Below, one piece after another: positions 1-9,037 of a DNA stretch of 64,000 nt. Source of the stretch: SKKY01 sp964622305 (GTDB lineage Bacteria; Bacillota; Peptococcia; Peptococcales; SKKY01); NCBI GenBank assembly GCA_964622305.1, contig CAZUPR010000001.1, positions 1-64,000 of the forward strand, given 5' to 3'. The notes below the pieces were generated by a model. The model was not told the origin of the DNA, made no database searches, and worked only from the letters and a program-made list of their open reading frames with translations. The position numbers were made by a program, and so were the translations under genes. Each line of letters starts with the position of its first letter. Positions within the stretch are counted from its first letter, which is position 1.

Positions 1-1427
1 TCTAAATCATCGTTCTTGTAAGAGATTTCTCCATCAGTGATAGCAATAATCTCTCCTTCTTTTATATCCATACCGTTTAAGTTAGTATCTCTGACTGCCT
101 TTGTTATCTCAATTGTCTTTACTGTTTCTATAGTTTCATTCATTACTTCCTGGTTCTTATCAGCAGAAACCTCAGGATTAAAAGACATCAGTGAAGTTAT
201 CCCTTGTGGGATGGTTTTACTGTAAATAATATGAATCTTTTTGTCAGAAATTTTAGCTGCTTGTTCAGCGGCCAGAATAATATTTTTGTTATTTGGTAAA
301 ATTATATATTCTTTGGCCGGAACTTTTTTCATAGCCTCAAGGATATCTTCGGTACTAGGATTCATTGTTTGACCCCCGCCGATTACATAATTAGTCCCAA
401 GGCTTTTAAAAATTGCATTAAAACCTTCCCCATAGCTGATAGAAATTATGGCATTTTCTTTTTCTTCAACTTTGGCTTTTTTGCTGGCCTGAGCCTTCAT
501 ATTATCAATTTTAATATCTTCAAGATTTCCATATCTGGCAAAATATTCCAGTAATCTCCAAGGTTCATTGGTATGAGCATGAACTTTGACAATATCATCA
601 GCAGCTATTACAAGAACTGAATCACCAAAACTCTCCAGGTTCTTTATAGCCTGATCTCTGTCAAAATCATCATTTTCTTCTCTGCTTAAAAGCACCTCAG
701 TACAGTATTGGAAATTGATGTTATCGTGGTCGAAATCGTCAACAAAAAGAGTAGGATCTTTTTCCAGATTTGCTGTTGAAGCAGGCTTCATATTTAAAAA
801 ATCATCCATCAAAGGTAAATCTTCCCCTTTGACACCCATTAGCATTCCACTTAAAAAAACTAAATAACCCATTCCGCCAGCATCTACTACGCCTGATTGT
901 TTTAGAATAGGTAAGAGATCTGGAGTCCGGGCAAGGCTGGCCTTTCCCTTGCTAATAATTTCTTCTAAAAGTTCTTCAAGGCTGGCAAATTCAGCTGGGT
1001 TAAGATTTTCTACAGATTCTCTTGAGACTGTAAGGATTGTTCCTTCAACAGGATTAGAAACAGCCTTGTATGCTGCCTCCACCCCCTGTTTGAGTGAATC
1101 AACCATTAACTCATTGGTTAGAAGCTCTTGTCCTTTTAAACCCTTGGCAAAGCCGCTTATAAGCTGAGAGAGAATAACCCCTGAATTTCCTCTGGCCCCC
1201 ATCAGAGCGCCATGAGAAAATTTTGAGCTTATTTTTTCTAAGCTGTCTAAATCATCTACAATCGCATTTGCTGCTGATTTGAGTGTAAGTGACATATTTG
1301 TTCCGGTATCTCCATCTGGAACAGGAAAAACGTTAAGATTATCTATTGATGTTTTTTCTTTTTCTAAATTTTTAGCTGCATTAAAGAGCATAGCTTTAAG
1401 CCTTGTTATAGAAGTATTTTTGTCCAT
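1..1427 (-). CDS. fakA: DAK2-domain fatty acid kinase FakA (YloV family), partial, C-terminus cut by window edge
   Basis: Reading the minus strand from an ATG at 1427 gives 475 open codons that run off the window start, so the stop is not seen. The N-terminal half is a DhaL/DAK2 nucleotide-binding domain with NVFPVPDGDTGTNM at about residues 29-42 and GARGNSGVILSQ further on. The C-terminal part contains the YloV-type stretch ending in EGEIIAITDGEISY. In the known family FakA phosphorylates exogenous fatty acids delivered by a DegV-like FakB. A G-rich ribosome site precedes the ATG. It lies 20 bp after trkH and is probably co-transcribed. The small Asp23-family gene (yloU) that often precedes it is not here; trkH takes its place. 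Confident as family, less so as substrate. Confidence 0.88.
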   Translation of the reverse strand, partial: MDKNTSITRLKAMLFNAAKNLEKEKTSIDNLNVFPVPDGDTGTNMSLTLKSAANAIVDDLDSLEKISSKFSHGALMGARGNSGVILSQLISGFAKGLKGQELLTNELMVDSLKQGVEAAYKAVSNPVEGTILTVSRESVENLNPAEFASLEELLEEIISKGKASLARTPDLLPILKQSGVVDAGGMGYLVFLSGMLMGVKGEDLPLMDDFLNMKPASTANLEKDPTLFVDDFDHDNINFQYCTEVLLSREENDDFDRDQAIKNLESFGDSVLVIAADDIVKVHAHTNEPWRLLEYFARYGNLEDIKIDNMKAQASKKAKVEEKENAIISISYGEGFNAIFKSLGTNYVIGGGQTMNPSTEDILEAMKKVPAKEYIILPNNKNIILAAEQAAKISDKKIHIIYSKTIPQGITSLMSFNPEVSADKNQEVMNETIETVKTIEITKAVRDTNLNGMDIKEGEIIAITDGEISYKNDDL

Positions 1428-1447
1428 TTTTTCCCCCCGGAAGTGTA

Positions 1448-2905
1448 TTATTTTTTCCAGAAAACCGGATTAAATAAGACTAAAACTGTAAAAAGCTCCA
1501 GTCTGCCGATTAACATTAAAAAAGATAAATAAATCTTATTAAAAGAACTAAAAAAAGAATAATTTTCCATAGGCCCTGCCAAATTAAAACCTGGTCCCAC
1601 ATTGGTAATACTTGCCGCTGAGGCTGTAAGGGCAGTTATAAAGTCGATACCCTGAAATGATAAAATAATGGCAGAAAAAATAAAAATTATAATAAACATG
1701 AAGAAAAACTGCATAACATTTAAAATTAGTCTTTCTTCAATTACTTTTTCCCCTATTTTAAGCTTACTTATTGATTTGGGGTGGAGGTTTTTTTTCATTT
1801 CCAATGCAGTCTGTTTTAAAAGTATCAGGTAACGGCCTGTTTTAATCGAACCAGATGTCGATCCAGTGGTTCCCCCAGTAAACATTAAGGCAAAAATAAG
1901 GAGTTTTAAACTGTCTGGCCATAGATTATAATCGTGACTTACAAAACCTGTTGTGGTTATAACTGATGTTGCCTGAAAGGCTGCATTTAAGATATTTTCT
2001 CCTATACTACCATCAAAAGGAAAAAGTGAAAGCACTAAGAAAATAAAACTTGTAGCTAAGATTATAGTTAAAGCATAAAGCCTGAACTCGGAGTTCTTAT
2101 ATATAATTTTTAAATTTCTGTTTTTATAAACAGGATAGTATAGGGCAAAATTTATCCCGGAAAAAAACATAAAGGCTGTTATTACTAATTTTATATAATT
2201 ACTGTCATAATAGCCAATACTTAAATTTTTTGTTGAAAATCCTCCAGTCGAAATGGTCGAAAAAGCATGACAGAGTGCATCAAAAAAAGTCATACCCCCA
2301 GCCCAGAGGAACATAGTCAAAAAAGAAGTTAAAAGCAGATAGGTTAACCATAAAATTTTTGCAGTCTCTGACATTTTTGGTCTAAGTTTATTGTCGATCA
2401 ATGATGTAGATTCTGCCCTGAAAATTTGCAGGCCACCTGAACCAGTCATAGAAAGTACGGCAATAAAGAGAACAAGAATTCCCATGCCACCCAGCCAGTG
2501 AGTCAAACTGCGCCAGAAAAGGATGCCTGGCATCAAGGCTTCAATATCAGTTAGTATGGTTGAACCAGTGGTTGTAAAACCTGAAGCTGATTCAAAAATT
2601 GCATCTGAAAAAGAAAGCATACTCCCAGAAAGAATATAGGGTAAAGAGCCAAACAAAGAAGCTAAAAGCCAGGTAAAGGTAACAATAGCATAGCCTTCCT
2701 TGTGCCTGATATCCCCTTCTGTTCTTTTTCTCTTAAAAATAAAATATATGCTTAGACCAAATAAGCTCGTAATTAAAGATGAAAGGAGCAAGGCGAAAAG
2801 ATCACTACTGGCATAGTAAACTGACCATAAGGCTGGCAGAAGCATACTTATACCAACAAAGGCCAAGTTCATACCTACTATATGAAAAACTGTCACAACA
2901 TTCAT
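1448..2905 (-). CDS. trkH: Trk/Ktr potassium uptake transmembrane subunit (TrkH family)
   Basis: This 485-residue polytopic membrane protein belongs to the TrkH/KtrB potassium-uptake superfamily. It shows the repeated pore segments with selectivity-filter-like glycines: ASGFTTTGST near residue 108, STGGFST near 219, TTTGFVS near 315 and NVGPG near 435. An LTHWLGGMG motif follows the first pore. The ATG at 2905 follows the trkA stop by 12 bp, so the gating subunit and the channel are translated from one message. In a salt-adapted cell this pair would supply cytoplasmic potassium; the physiological role is inferred, the family is clear. Confidence 0.93.
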   Translation of the reverse strand: MNVVTVFHIVGMNLAFVGISMLLPALWSVYYASSDLFALLLSSLITSLFGLSIYFIFKRKRTEGDIRHKEGYAIVTFTWLLASLFGSLPYILSGSMLSFSDAIFESASGFTTTGSTILTDIEALMPGILFWRSLTHWLGGMGILVLFIAVLSMTGSGGLQIFRAESTSLIDNKLRPKMSETAKILWLTYLLLTSFLTMFLWAGGMTFFDALCHAFSTISTGGFSTKNLSIGYYDSNYIKLVITAFMFFSGINFALYYPVYKNRNLKIIYKNSEFRLYALTIILATSFIFLVLSLFPFDGSIGENILNAAFQATSVITTTGFVSHDYNLWPDSLKLLIFALMFTGGTTGSTSGSIKTGRYLILLKQTALEMKKNLHPKSISKLKIGEKVIEERLILNVMQFFFMFIIIFIFSAIILSFQGIDFITALTASAASITNVGPGFNLAGPMENYSFFSSFNKIYLSFLMLIGRLELFTVLVLFNPVFWKK

Positions 2906-2917
2906 TTTATGACCTGC

Positions 2918-4261
2918 CTAACTGAACATCTTACTTATTTTTTCAGAGGATTCTGGCATCATAAAGAGAAGGATATTATCTCCATAATCAAGATAGTCAT
3001 TTCCACCAGGGATAATAATTTCATCATCTCTGATTATTGCCCCGATTATAGTCTTAAAAGGAAACTTTAAATCTTTTAAAGGCTCTTTAAAATAAGTTGC
3101 TTTTTTATTATTTAGGGCTATTTCCAGCATTTGGGCCTTGTCGCCGGCAAGCAAGGACAGGGTGATCCCCCTGTTAGATTTAATAAAATTTAAAATAGCC
3201 TCAGAAGTAAGACTTCTTGGACTAATAATATTGTCGATACCAATTTTTTCTATAAGTGGCAGATAATCTGACCGGCCAATCTGAGTAATGGTATTTTCTA
3301 CTCCAAGGTGTTTTATAAACAGACTGAGAAGGAGGTTAAGTTTATCGTCGTTGGTCAAAGCTATGACCATATCCGATTTATCAACTCCCTCTTCTCTTAG
3401 AAGGTTTATATCACCAGCATCTCCATTAATGATAAGGCTGTCCTTTAAAAGATAGGCAAGTTCCTCACATTTTTTTTCGTCTTTTTCAATTATTTTAACA
3501 TTCATTTTTTTCTTTTCTAGTATCCTGGCCAAATAGAAGCTGGCCCTCTCTCCACCCAGCAAGGTAACATTATTTATCTTTTTCTTTTTCAAACCAAAGA
3601 AACTAGTTAAATCCTGAATATCTTTTGTGGTTGAAAGGGCAAAGACCAAGTCCTTATCAGTGATGTAGTCATTTCCACCTGGTATAATAAATTCATGTTC
3701 CCTTAAAATTGCTATTAAAATACTGTTAGCTGGCAGTGGCATATCCTTTAAAGGGACATTAAAATAAGCAAATTCAGGACTTGGACGAAGTTCTATAGTT
3801 TGAATTTTACCACTGGCAAAATATTCAACATTTATAAGCTCAGGAACGGAAATTAATTTTGATATTTCTTTGGCAACTTCCTTTTCCTGGTTAATAATCA
3901 AATCTATACCCAGGAATTTTTCCCTGGTTATTTTATTAGAAAGATTGTTCTCATAGTCTGGGTTGCGAACCCTGGCTACAGTTTTTTTAGCATCTATAGT
4001 TTTAGCAATTATTGATGCCAGGATATTAAATTCGTCATTTTGAGTAACAGCTAAAAAAAGATCTGCTCCCCTGGCCTCAGCTTCTTCAAGAACCTTTAGG
4101 CTGGTTCCGTTGCCTGTTATTACTTTTATATCAAGGTTTTCTCTGAGAATCTCAGATCTTTCCTCATCAATTTCAATTACTGTAACATCATGATTATCAG
4201 CAGATAAAACCTCGGCCAGATTAAAACCTACCTTACCTGCTCCGATAATAATAACTTTCAA
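2918..4261 (-). CDS. trkA: Trk system potassium uptake regulator TrkA (two RCK domains)
   Basis: This 447-residue cytoplasmic protein has two tandem RCK modules, each a nucleotide-binding Rossmann half followed by a TrkA-C half. The first begins MKVIIIGAGKVGFNLAE (GxGxxG) with an acidic strand end at VIEIDEE. The second begins near residue 227 with LLGGERASFYLA, where the glycine motif is looser. Both TrkA-C halves carry the PGGNDY signature. It gates TrkH in response to NAD(H) or ATP in characterised relatives. The start is TTG, chosen because AGGAGG lies just upstream and the frame then begins exactly at the Rossmann strand. It is followed 12 bp later by trkH. Confidence 0.94.
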   Translation of the reverse strand: MKVIIIGAGKVGFNLAEVLSADNHDVTVIEIDEERSEILRENLDIKVITGNGTSLKVLEEAEARGADLFLAVTQNDEFNILASIIAKTIDAKKTVARVRNPDYENNLSNKITREKFLGIDLIINQEKEVAKEISKLISVPELINVEYFASGKIQTIELRPSPEFAYFNVPLKDMPLPANSILIAILREHEFIIPGGNDYITDKDLVFALSTTKDIQDLTSFFGLKKKKINNVTLLGGERASFYLARILEKKKMNVKIIEKDEKKCEELAYLLKDSLIINGDAGDINLLREEGVDKSDMVIALTNDDKLNLLLSLFIKHLGVENTITQIGRSDYLPLIEKIGIDNIISPRSLTSEAILNFIKSNRGITLSLLAGDKAQMLEIALNNKKATYFKEPLKDLKFPFKTIIGAIIRDDEIIIPGGNDYLDYGDNILLFMMPESSEKISKMFS

Positions 4262-4290
4262 AATTAATGCCTCCTGACATTTGCTCCTGA

Positions 4291-5409
4291 TTATTGGGCT
4301 GGTTTTAAAGCCTCAATATTATAATATGCACCCTCATTATATCTGTTACCAGCGTTCCACATTATCCATTCATCATGTCCATTATCATAAACAGCCTTAA
4401 TTTGTTCCCTTACTTCATGGACTCCATATTTAGGTTGCCCCAGGCTGAAATCTTGCAGCCATGGTCTTAAATAAGCTCTCATATCCTGTCCCTTTTTTAT
4501 GCCGTCAATCATAGCCTGATTAACGACTCCGTATGGATGGGCGTTAGGATTGGCAAAGCCATAATTATAGGGACCATAGTGGGATGGATATACCATTGGT
4601 GAAATATAGTCTACTTCCTGAGCGATAAGCTCGTATTGCTGGCCCATACCCATATCATCCAGGGTGGTTGTTGTTAAACCAAAGACATCGGCAGACAAAA
4701 AAACATTATACTCCTTAAGCTCATCATTGGCATATTTTAAGAAATTATAAATTACTTCTTTTTTTGTAGAGCCACCTTCATCTGTATATTTAATTGTTTT
4801 TAAATTACCATCCGTCGGAAAACGTACATAGTCAAATTGAATTTCTCTGAAGCCTGCTTTGGCTGCTTCTTTTGATACTTCTATGGCGTAATTCCAAACA
4901 TTTATATTGTGAGGATCAACCCAGGTAATCCCGGTTCTGTCTCTCCATAGACTCCCATCATAGTTTTTTATGGACCATTCTGGTTTTTTCTTGGATAAAA
5001 CAGGATCTTTAAAGACAACAATTCTGGCTATGGTATAGATATCATTATCATTAAGCCTTTTTATTAGGGCTTTAAAATCTGTACCCTTTTGATATCTGGG
5101 ATCTATTTCTAAAATCATTTCATTATCTGTAACCATGGAAATAATTCCTGAATCATCTTTAAAATCTATAACCAAACTGTTAATGTCTGATTTCATAACA
5201 AAGTTAAAAAGCTCTTCGAACCTTGGTTTCCAATGAGCCGTATTGCCAGTTATGTATATGCCCCTTACCTGGGCGGTAATTTTATTTTGTGGACGCCCAT
5301 CAATTAAGAGTTTCTCTTTTTGTCTCATGAGAGCTAAGTCACTCATTGCATAAGAACTAACCGTTAAAAACACCAGTAAAAAAGTTGCTGTTAAAATTCT
5401 TTTAAACAT
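4291..5409 (-). CDS. Putative exported glycoside hydrolase (DUF4015-type)
   Basis: The 372-residue product starts with a basic and hydrophobic signal peptide (residues 1-21, ending near SSYAMS), so it is exported. The body, from RGIYITGN near residue 49, is a TIM-barrel-like domain typical of the putative glycosyl hydrolase family DUF4015, with SLVIDFKDDSG, FDYVRFPTDG and YISPMVYPSHY stretches that would carry the active-site acids. Substrate is unknown; related proteins are suspected to act on cell-surface polysaccharide. It ends 29 bp before trkA and begins 3 bp after the upstream hydrolase gene, suggesting an operon by spacing only. Confidence 0.75.
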   Translation of the reverse strand: MFKRILTATFLLVFLTVSSYAMSDLALMRQKEKLLIDGRPQNKITAQVRGIYITGNTAHWKPRFEELFNFVMKSDINSLVIDFKDDSGIISMVTDNEMILEIDPRYQKGTDFKALIKRLNDNDIYTIARIVVFKDPVLSKKKPEWSIKNYDGSLWRDRTGITWVDPHNINVWNYAIEVSKEAAKAGFREIQFDYVRFPTDGNLKTIKYTDEGGSTKKEVIYNFLKYANDELKEYNVFLSADVFGLTTTTLDDMGMGQQYELIAQEVDYISPMVYPSHYGPYNYGFANPNAHPYGVVNQAMIDGIKKGQDMRAYLRPWLQDFSLGQPKYGVHEVREQIKAVYDNGHDEWIMWNAGNRYNEGAYYNIEALKPAQ

Positions 5410-5412
5410 AAG

Positions 5413-6966
5413 TCACCCCACTAATTTATCTCTTAGTTCCTTTATGGATTCGTTAACCAGCTTTAATTTTTCAGGATCTTGAATGTATTCATTAAGGGCC
5501 TGGTTAAAGCTTTGCAAGAGAGCATCAAGACCTTTGTCTGCCCCAATATACTGGCCTTTTTCTTTGATTTCAAAGGCAGATAATTCTGCCACTTCAAAGA
5601 GGCCTGGTAAAATAACATCATATGATCCTTCTGCTTCTATAACCTTTTTAAGGCTCTCCCTTGCTTCCTGATCACCATGAACTAAAAATATTTTCTCTTT
5701 AATATTATCAAAGTTTTTTACCCAGTTTAAGAGATCTTTTTGATCTGCGTGTCCGGAAAAGCCTTCGATCATTTCTATGTCTGCTCTGACCGTGATTTCT
5801 TCGCCGTGTATCCTTACGCTTTGTGCTCCATCAAGTATCCTTCTGCCTAAGGTCCCTTCTGCCTGATAACCTACAAAAAGAATGGTTGATTCCGGTCTCC
5901 AGAGATTGTGTTTTAAATGATGTCTGATTCTGCCAGCTTCAGCCATACCGGAGGCTGATATTATTATAGCATTTTTATGGATTGAATTTAACTTCTGGCT
6001 TTCCTCCACAGTTAAAGTGTATTTTATATTTTCAAAGGTGAAAATATTATTATCCTTTTCTTTTGAAAGCATTTCAAGGGCTATTTCATCGTAACCGCAG
6101 GGGTGCTTAGAAAAAACCTCTGTAGCTTTTATAGCCAAGGGGCTGTCCAGGTAAATATCCAGCCTGGGAATTTCACCTTCATCCATCAAGGTCCTTAAAA
6201 TATAAATTACTTCCTGAGTCCTTTCAACAGCGAAAGAAGGAATAATAATATTGCCACCCTTACGGATTGCTTTTTTTACAATTCTGGTAAACTGGCTTTT
6301 TTTACTTTCTGTTTGCAGGTGAAAACGACTTCCATAGGTACTTTCCATTACCAAATAATCTGCCTGACTAATATAGTCAGGGTCTTTGATTAAAGGCTGA
6401 TTATGGCGTCCCAAATCTCCAGAAAAAACAATCTTTTTATCATTGAAATAGATTTCTGCTATTGATGATCCTAAAATATGGCCCGCATTTTTAAAAACCA
6501 GTTTAAAATCATCATTAATTTGAATTTCCTGATCATATTCAATTGAAACAAAATTTTCTAAAACTTTAAAGGCATCTTCAAGTCTGTAAATAGGCTCAAG
6601 AAGCTTTTTACCAGAACGCATAGCTTTTCTGTTTTTCCTTTCAACTTCCATCTCCTGGATGTAAGCTGAATCAGGTAACATGATTTTTGATAATTCTTTG
6701 GTCGCAGGCGTTGCATAAATTCTGCCTTTGAAACCATCCTTGTAAAGTTTGGGTAAAAGTCCTGAGTGGTCAATGTGAGCATGGGTTAAAACTACAGCAT
6801 CAATTTCTGCTGGGTTAAATCTAAAAGGCTTGTAATTAAGTTCCTGAATTGCTTTTTCTCCCTGAAAAAGGCCACAATCAACAAGTATAGATAAGTTATT
6901 AGATTTGAGCTGATAGCAAGAGCCAGTAACTGTTCCGGCACCACCATGAAAAATTAATTCCATCAT
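5413..6966 (-). CDS. Beta-CASP metallo-beta-lactamase-fold RNase-like protein
   Basis: This 517-residue protein has an N-terminal metallo-beta-lactamase fold with the zinc motif THAHIDHSG near residue 61, GHILGSS near 162 and FSGDLGR near 181. These are followed by a beta-CASP insertion with PSFAVERTQE and ISASGMAEAGR, then the C-terminal GFSGHADQ and VHGDQEA motifs. This is the YSH1/CPSF-73-like group of RNA-processing hydrolases. The cellular RNA target cannot be told from sequence. ATG codons at 6966 and 6963 are both usable; AGGAGG spacing slightly favours the second. It is divergent from the two tRNA genes. Confidence 0.85.
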   Translation of the reverse strand: MMELIFHGGAGTVTGSCYQLKSNNLSILVDCGLFQGEKAIQELNYKPFRFNPAEIDAVVLTHAHIDHSGLLPKLYKDGFKGRIYATPATKELSKIMLPDSAYIQEMEVERKNRKAMRSGKKLLEPIYRLEDAFKVLENFVSIEYDQEIQINDDFKLVFKNAGHILGSSIAEIYFNDKKIVFSGDLGRHNQPLIKDPDYISQADYLVMESTYGSRFHLQTESKKSQFTRIVKKAIRKGGNIIIPSFAVERTQEVIYILRTLMDEGEIPRLDIYLDSPLAIKATEVFSKHPCGYDEIALEMLSKEKDNNIFTFENIKYTLTVEESQKLNSIHKNAIIISASGMAEAGRIRHHLKHNLWRPESTILFVGYQAEGTLGRRILDGAQSVRIHGEEITVRADIEMIEGFSGHADQKDLLNWVKNFDNIKEKIFLVHGDQEARESLKKVIEAEGSYDVILPGLFEVAELSAFEIKEKGQYIGADKGLDALLQSFNQALNEYIQDPEKLKLVNESIKELRDKLVG

Positions 6967-6999
6967 TTAACCTCCTCATTTTTTTACCCTAAGATATGT

Positions 7000-7028
7000 T
7001 TGACATTTTTTCCAATTGATTATACAAT
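7000..7028 (+). promoter_or_regulatory. Sigma-A-type promoter of the tRNA-Asp/tRNA-Thr pair
   Basis: A perfect -35 TTGACA (7000-7005), a 17-bp spacer and a -10 TACAAT (7023-7028) lie 17 bp before the mature 5' end of tRNA-Asp. This is the only clear plus-strand promoter in the window. Confidence 0.88.
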
Positions 7029-7045
7029 AGTGTTCGTTGATATAT

Positions 7046-7121
7046 GGAGCTGTAGTGTAGCGGTTATCACGTCGGCCTGTCACGCCGAAGATCGCGGGTT
7101 CAATTCCCGTCAGCTCCGCCA
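7046..7121 (+). tRNA. tRNA-Asp (anticodon GUC)
   Basis: The cloverleaf folds with acceptor GGAGCTG pairing CAGCTCC, T-arm GCGGGTTCAATTCCCGT, anticodon loop containing GTC, and an encoded CCA tail at 7119-7121. G34 of a GUN anticodon is the usual target of the Tgt/QueA queuosine pathway, both of whose genes are in this window. Confidence 0.96.
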
Positions 7122-7125
7122 TATT

Positions 7126-7201
7126 GCCGACGTAGCTCAACTGGAAGAGCAGCTGACTTGTAATCAGCAGGTTGCGGGTTCGAGTCCCATCGTCGGCTCC
7201 A
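7126..7201 (+). tRNA. tRNA-Thr (anticodon UGU)
   Basis: Acceptor GCCGACG pairs with CGTCGGC. The anticodon stem GCTGA/TCAGC closes a CTTGTAA loop giving anticodon TGT with A at position 37, and CCA is encoded. It follows tRNA-Asp by 4 bp and must share its transcript. U34 is the kind of base modified by TrhP/TrmR, and A37 of an ANN-decoding tRNA is a t6A site acted on by TcdA. Confidence 0.96.
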
Positions 7202-7204
7202 ATA

Positions 7205-7236
7205 AAAATTCAGCCAGATTAATCTGGCTGAATTTT
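7205..7236. terminator. Perfect bidirectional intrinsic terminator
   Basis: Two 16-nt arms (7205-7220 and 7221-7236) are exact reverse complements, with a T-run on the plus side and an A-run on the other. It ends the plus-strand tRNA transcript and the convergent minus-strand aroK-lipoprotein transcript. Confidence 0.93.
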
Positions 7237-7237
7237 T

Positions 7238-7825
7238 TTATTCATCTGAGTCAGAATTTTTGTCATATTTGTAATCTATAATTATAAATCCTTCTTCCTC
7301 TGGGTCTTTTTCAAAAGTCATTGTAATAGTAGCTGCTGACTGCCTTTCAGAACTGGTCCCTTCAATAATAGAATATACTACAGCCTTTGCAATCAGGTAG
7401 TTTTCATTCTGATAAACTCCTTCCAGGAGCGGAAGATGATTCTTATCCTGGCTAGTCAAATAACCTGTAAAGAATTCTAAATTATCCGGCAAATCAGTTT
7501 CACTCTTAAGCCCAAAAAGATCATAGGCTACATCTTGAATACTTTTCTCAGGAGAGAAGTTATTCTTGTAATAAGCTGCAAAAGAAAGCATTTGTTCTTT
7601 ATCAATAAAAAACTCATGGCCAGTCTCTTCATTTACAATGGGATTAAAATAAAAAGCTTCAATTAGCTCCTGTAAGTCCATTAAAAGGTCTTGGTCTGTA
7701 ATTTCATTGATAACTAAACCACTGCCTTTATTTTCATTTTCAGGAAGAAGATCTTTTCCGCCAGAGCTGCAGGCTGTAAGTAAAAAAAGTGAAAGGACTA
7801 TAAGTATCTTACTTGTTTTTTTCAT
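7238..7825 (-). CDS. Hypothetical lipoprotein
   Basis: The 195-residue product has a clear lipoprotein signal: MKK, a hydrophobic core, then LLTACSS with the lipidated cysteine at about residue 19 and a glycine/lysine-rich linker. The mature part is acidic and ends with a run of D/E/K. I do not recognise a domain. It overlaps the 3' end of aroK by 17 bp, so its translation is probably coupled to it. The stop codon sits at the edge of the bidirectional terminator. Membrane anchoring is supported; function is unknown. Confidence 0.8.
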   Translation of the reverse strand: MKKTSKILIVLSLFLLTACSSGGKDLLPENENKGSGLVINEITDQDLLMDLQELIEAFYFNPIVNEETGHEFFIDKEQMLSFAAYYKNNFSPEKSIQDVAYDLFGLKSETDLPDNLEFFTGYLTSQDKNHLPLLEGVYQNENYLIAKAVVYSIIEGTSSERQSAATITMTFEKDPEEEGFIIIDYKYDKNSDSDE

Positions 7826-8336
7826 TTTTAATTTCCTTCTCTATGTCTCTGACAACAAAATCTAAACTTGCCCTGTCAGTTTTAATTTTAATATCAGCAA
7901 TCTCCTCGTACAAATGATTGCGTTCACCTTTAATCTTTTTTATCTTTTCTAAAATATCTCCATCTTTTAAGAGTGGCCTGTTTTTATTCCTGCCTGCCCT
8001 TTCAGCGATAATTTCTGCCTGGGCATCAAGAAAAACAATAAAGCCCATTTCCTTTAAGAGCCTTCTGTTTTCCTCTTTTAAAACAATCCCACCACCAGTT
8101 GATATTACTGTAGCCTTTCTGTCCTTTAGCCTTTTTAAAGCAAGGGTTTCTTCAGAACGAAAGCGTATTTCGCCATCTTTTTTAAAAATATCATTTATAG
8201 TCCGGCCAGTTATTCTTTCTATTTCGCAGTCTGTATCTATAAAATCATAATTTAATTTCTGGGCTATTTTTTTACCGACTGTGGTCTTGCCTGAAGCCAT
8301 TATTCCAATGAAAATAATATTCTCTGATTTTTTCAT
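7809..8336 (-). CDS. aroK: Shikimate kinase
   Basis: Shikimate kinase phosphorylates shikimate with ATP in aromatic amino acid synthesis. The 175-residue length is normal. Walker A is GIMASGKT at residues 11-18, followed by the shikimate-binding DTDCEIE, FRSEE, the STGGG loop near residue 80, and the lid RNKNRPLL. It starts 1 bp after yqeG and overlaps the next lipoprotein gene. It is an isolated pathway gene: no other aro gene is adjacent. Confidence 0.93.
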   Translation of the reverse strand: MKKSENIIFIGIMASGKTTVGKKIAQKLNYDFIDTDCEIERITGRTINDIFKKDGEIRFRSEETLALKRLKDRKATVISTGGGIVLKEENRRLLKEMGFIVFLDAQAEIIAERAGRNKNRPLLKDGDILEKIKKIKGERNHLYEEIADIKIKTDRASLDFVVRDIEKEIKNEKNK

Positions 8337-8337
8337 C

Positions 8338-8850
8338 TTATTTTAATACTTGTGATTTTTTAATAAGAGCTTCTTTAACCCTTCTTTCAAAAAAGCGTGA
8401 TACATAGGTAAACCAATATTCTCTTCCGGGAAGCGGGTTCACAAGTATTATCTCCAGTCCTGCTCTTTTAGCTCCTAAGGTATCAGTAAAAATCTGATCA
8501 CCAATCATTATAACATTTTCTGCAGGTAAATTAAGCTTTTTTAAGGCTTTTAGATAGCCTCTTTTTAAGGGTTTTCTGGCTTTCTCTACATAATCAATTG
8601 GGAAATCTTTTATGGTTTCCTTTATCCGGCTGGCATTATTATTGGATAAAATTACTATCTCAATTTCTGCTTCCAAAACCTTCTTTATCCATTCCTCAAC
8701 CTGGGGGTCTATCATTCTGGAATTATAAAAGGTAATTGTATTATCTAAATCTATAATCAGACCTTTTATGAGTCGCTCTTTAAAAAAATCCAGTCTTATA
8801 TCTTCAATTTTTTCAATCAGGTAATCAGGAGTTAATAATTTTTTTATCAT
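8338..8850 (-). CDS. YqeG family HAD-superfamily (IIIA) phosphatase
   Basis: A 170-residue HAD phosphatase with motif I DLDNT (D34, D36), motif II LSNN, a lysine at KARKPLKRGY and motif III GDQIFTD. This matches the YqeG group, whose relatives include plant and fungal phosphatidylglycerophosphate phosphatases; the bacterial substrate is not settled. The ATG at 8850 follows GGAGCG and overlaps the DUF4911 gene end by 26 bp, so the two are translationally coupled. Confidence 0.88.
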   Translation of the reverse strand: MIKKLLTPDYLIEKIEDIRLDFFKERLIKGLIIDLDNTITFYNSRMIDPQVEEWIKKVLEAEIEIVILSNNNASRIKETIKDFPIDYVEKARKPLKRGYLKALKKLNLPAENVIMIGDQIFTDTLGAKRAGLEIILVNPLPGREYWFTYVSRFFERRVKEALIKKSQVLK

Positions 8851-9037
8851 AAGCGCTCCATTTTAAAAGATCTAGAACCTCATTTTTAAGGTCTGGGGGG
8901 AATAAAAGACTTACAAGGCCTTTTTTCCCGTCTATAACTGTAAAAATAGCCAGGTTTTCCATACTTTCAAAAATCTTGTCTAAATAGATAATTTCATGGG
9001 GTTCCATTTCAATAAGAAGCCGTTCTGATGCGGTCAT
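8825..9037 (-). CDS. Small DUF4911-type protein
   Basis: This 70-residue acidic soluble protein resembles DUF4911: an alpha/beta pattern with LIEMEPHEIIYLDKIFES followed by a GKKGLVSLLFPPD segment. It overlaps the upstream U32 gene by 29 bp and the downstream yqeG by 26 bp, which argues it is real and co-translated. Function is unknown. The name of the domain is from memory and moderately sure. Confidence 0.7.
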   Translation of the reverse strand: MTASERLLIEMEPHEIIYLDKIFESMENLAIFTVIDGKKGLVSLLFPPDLKNEVLDLLKWSAYDKKIINS

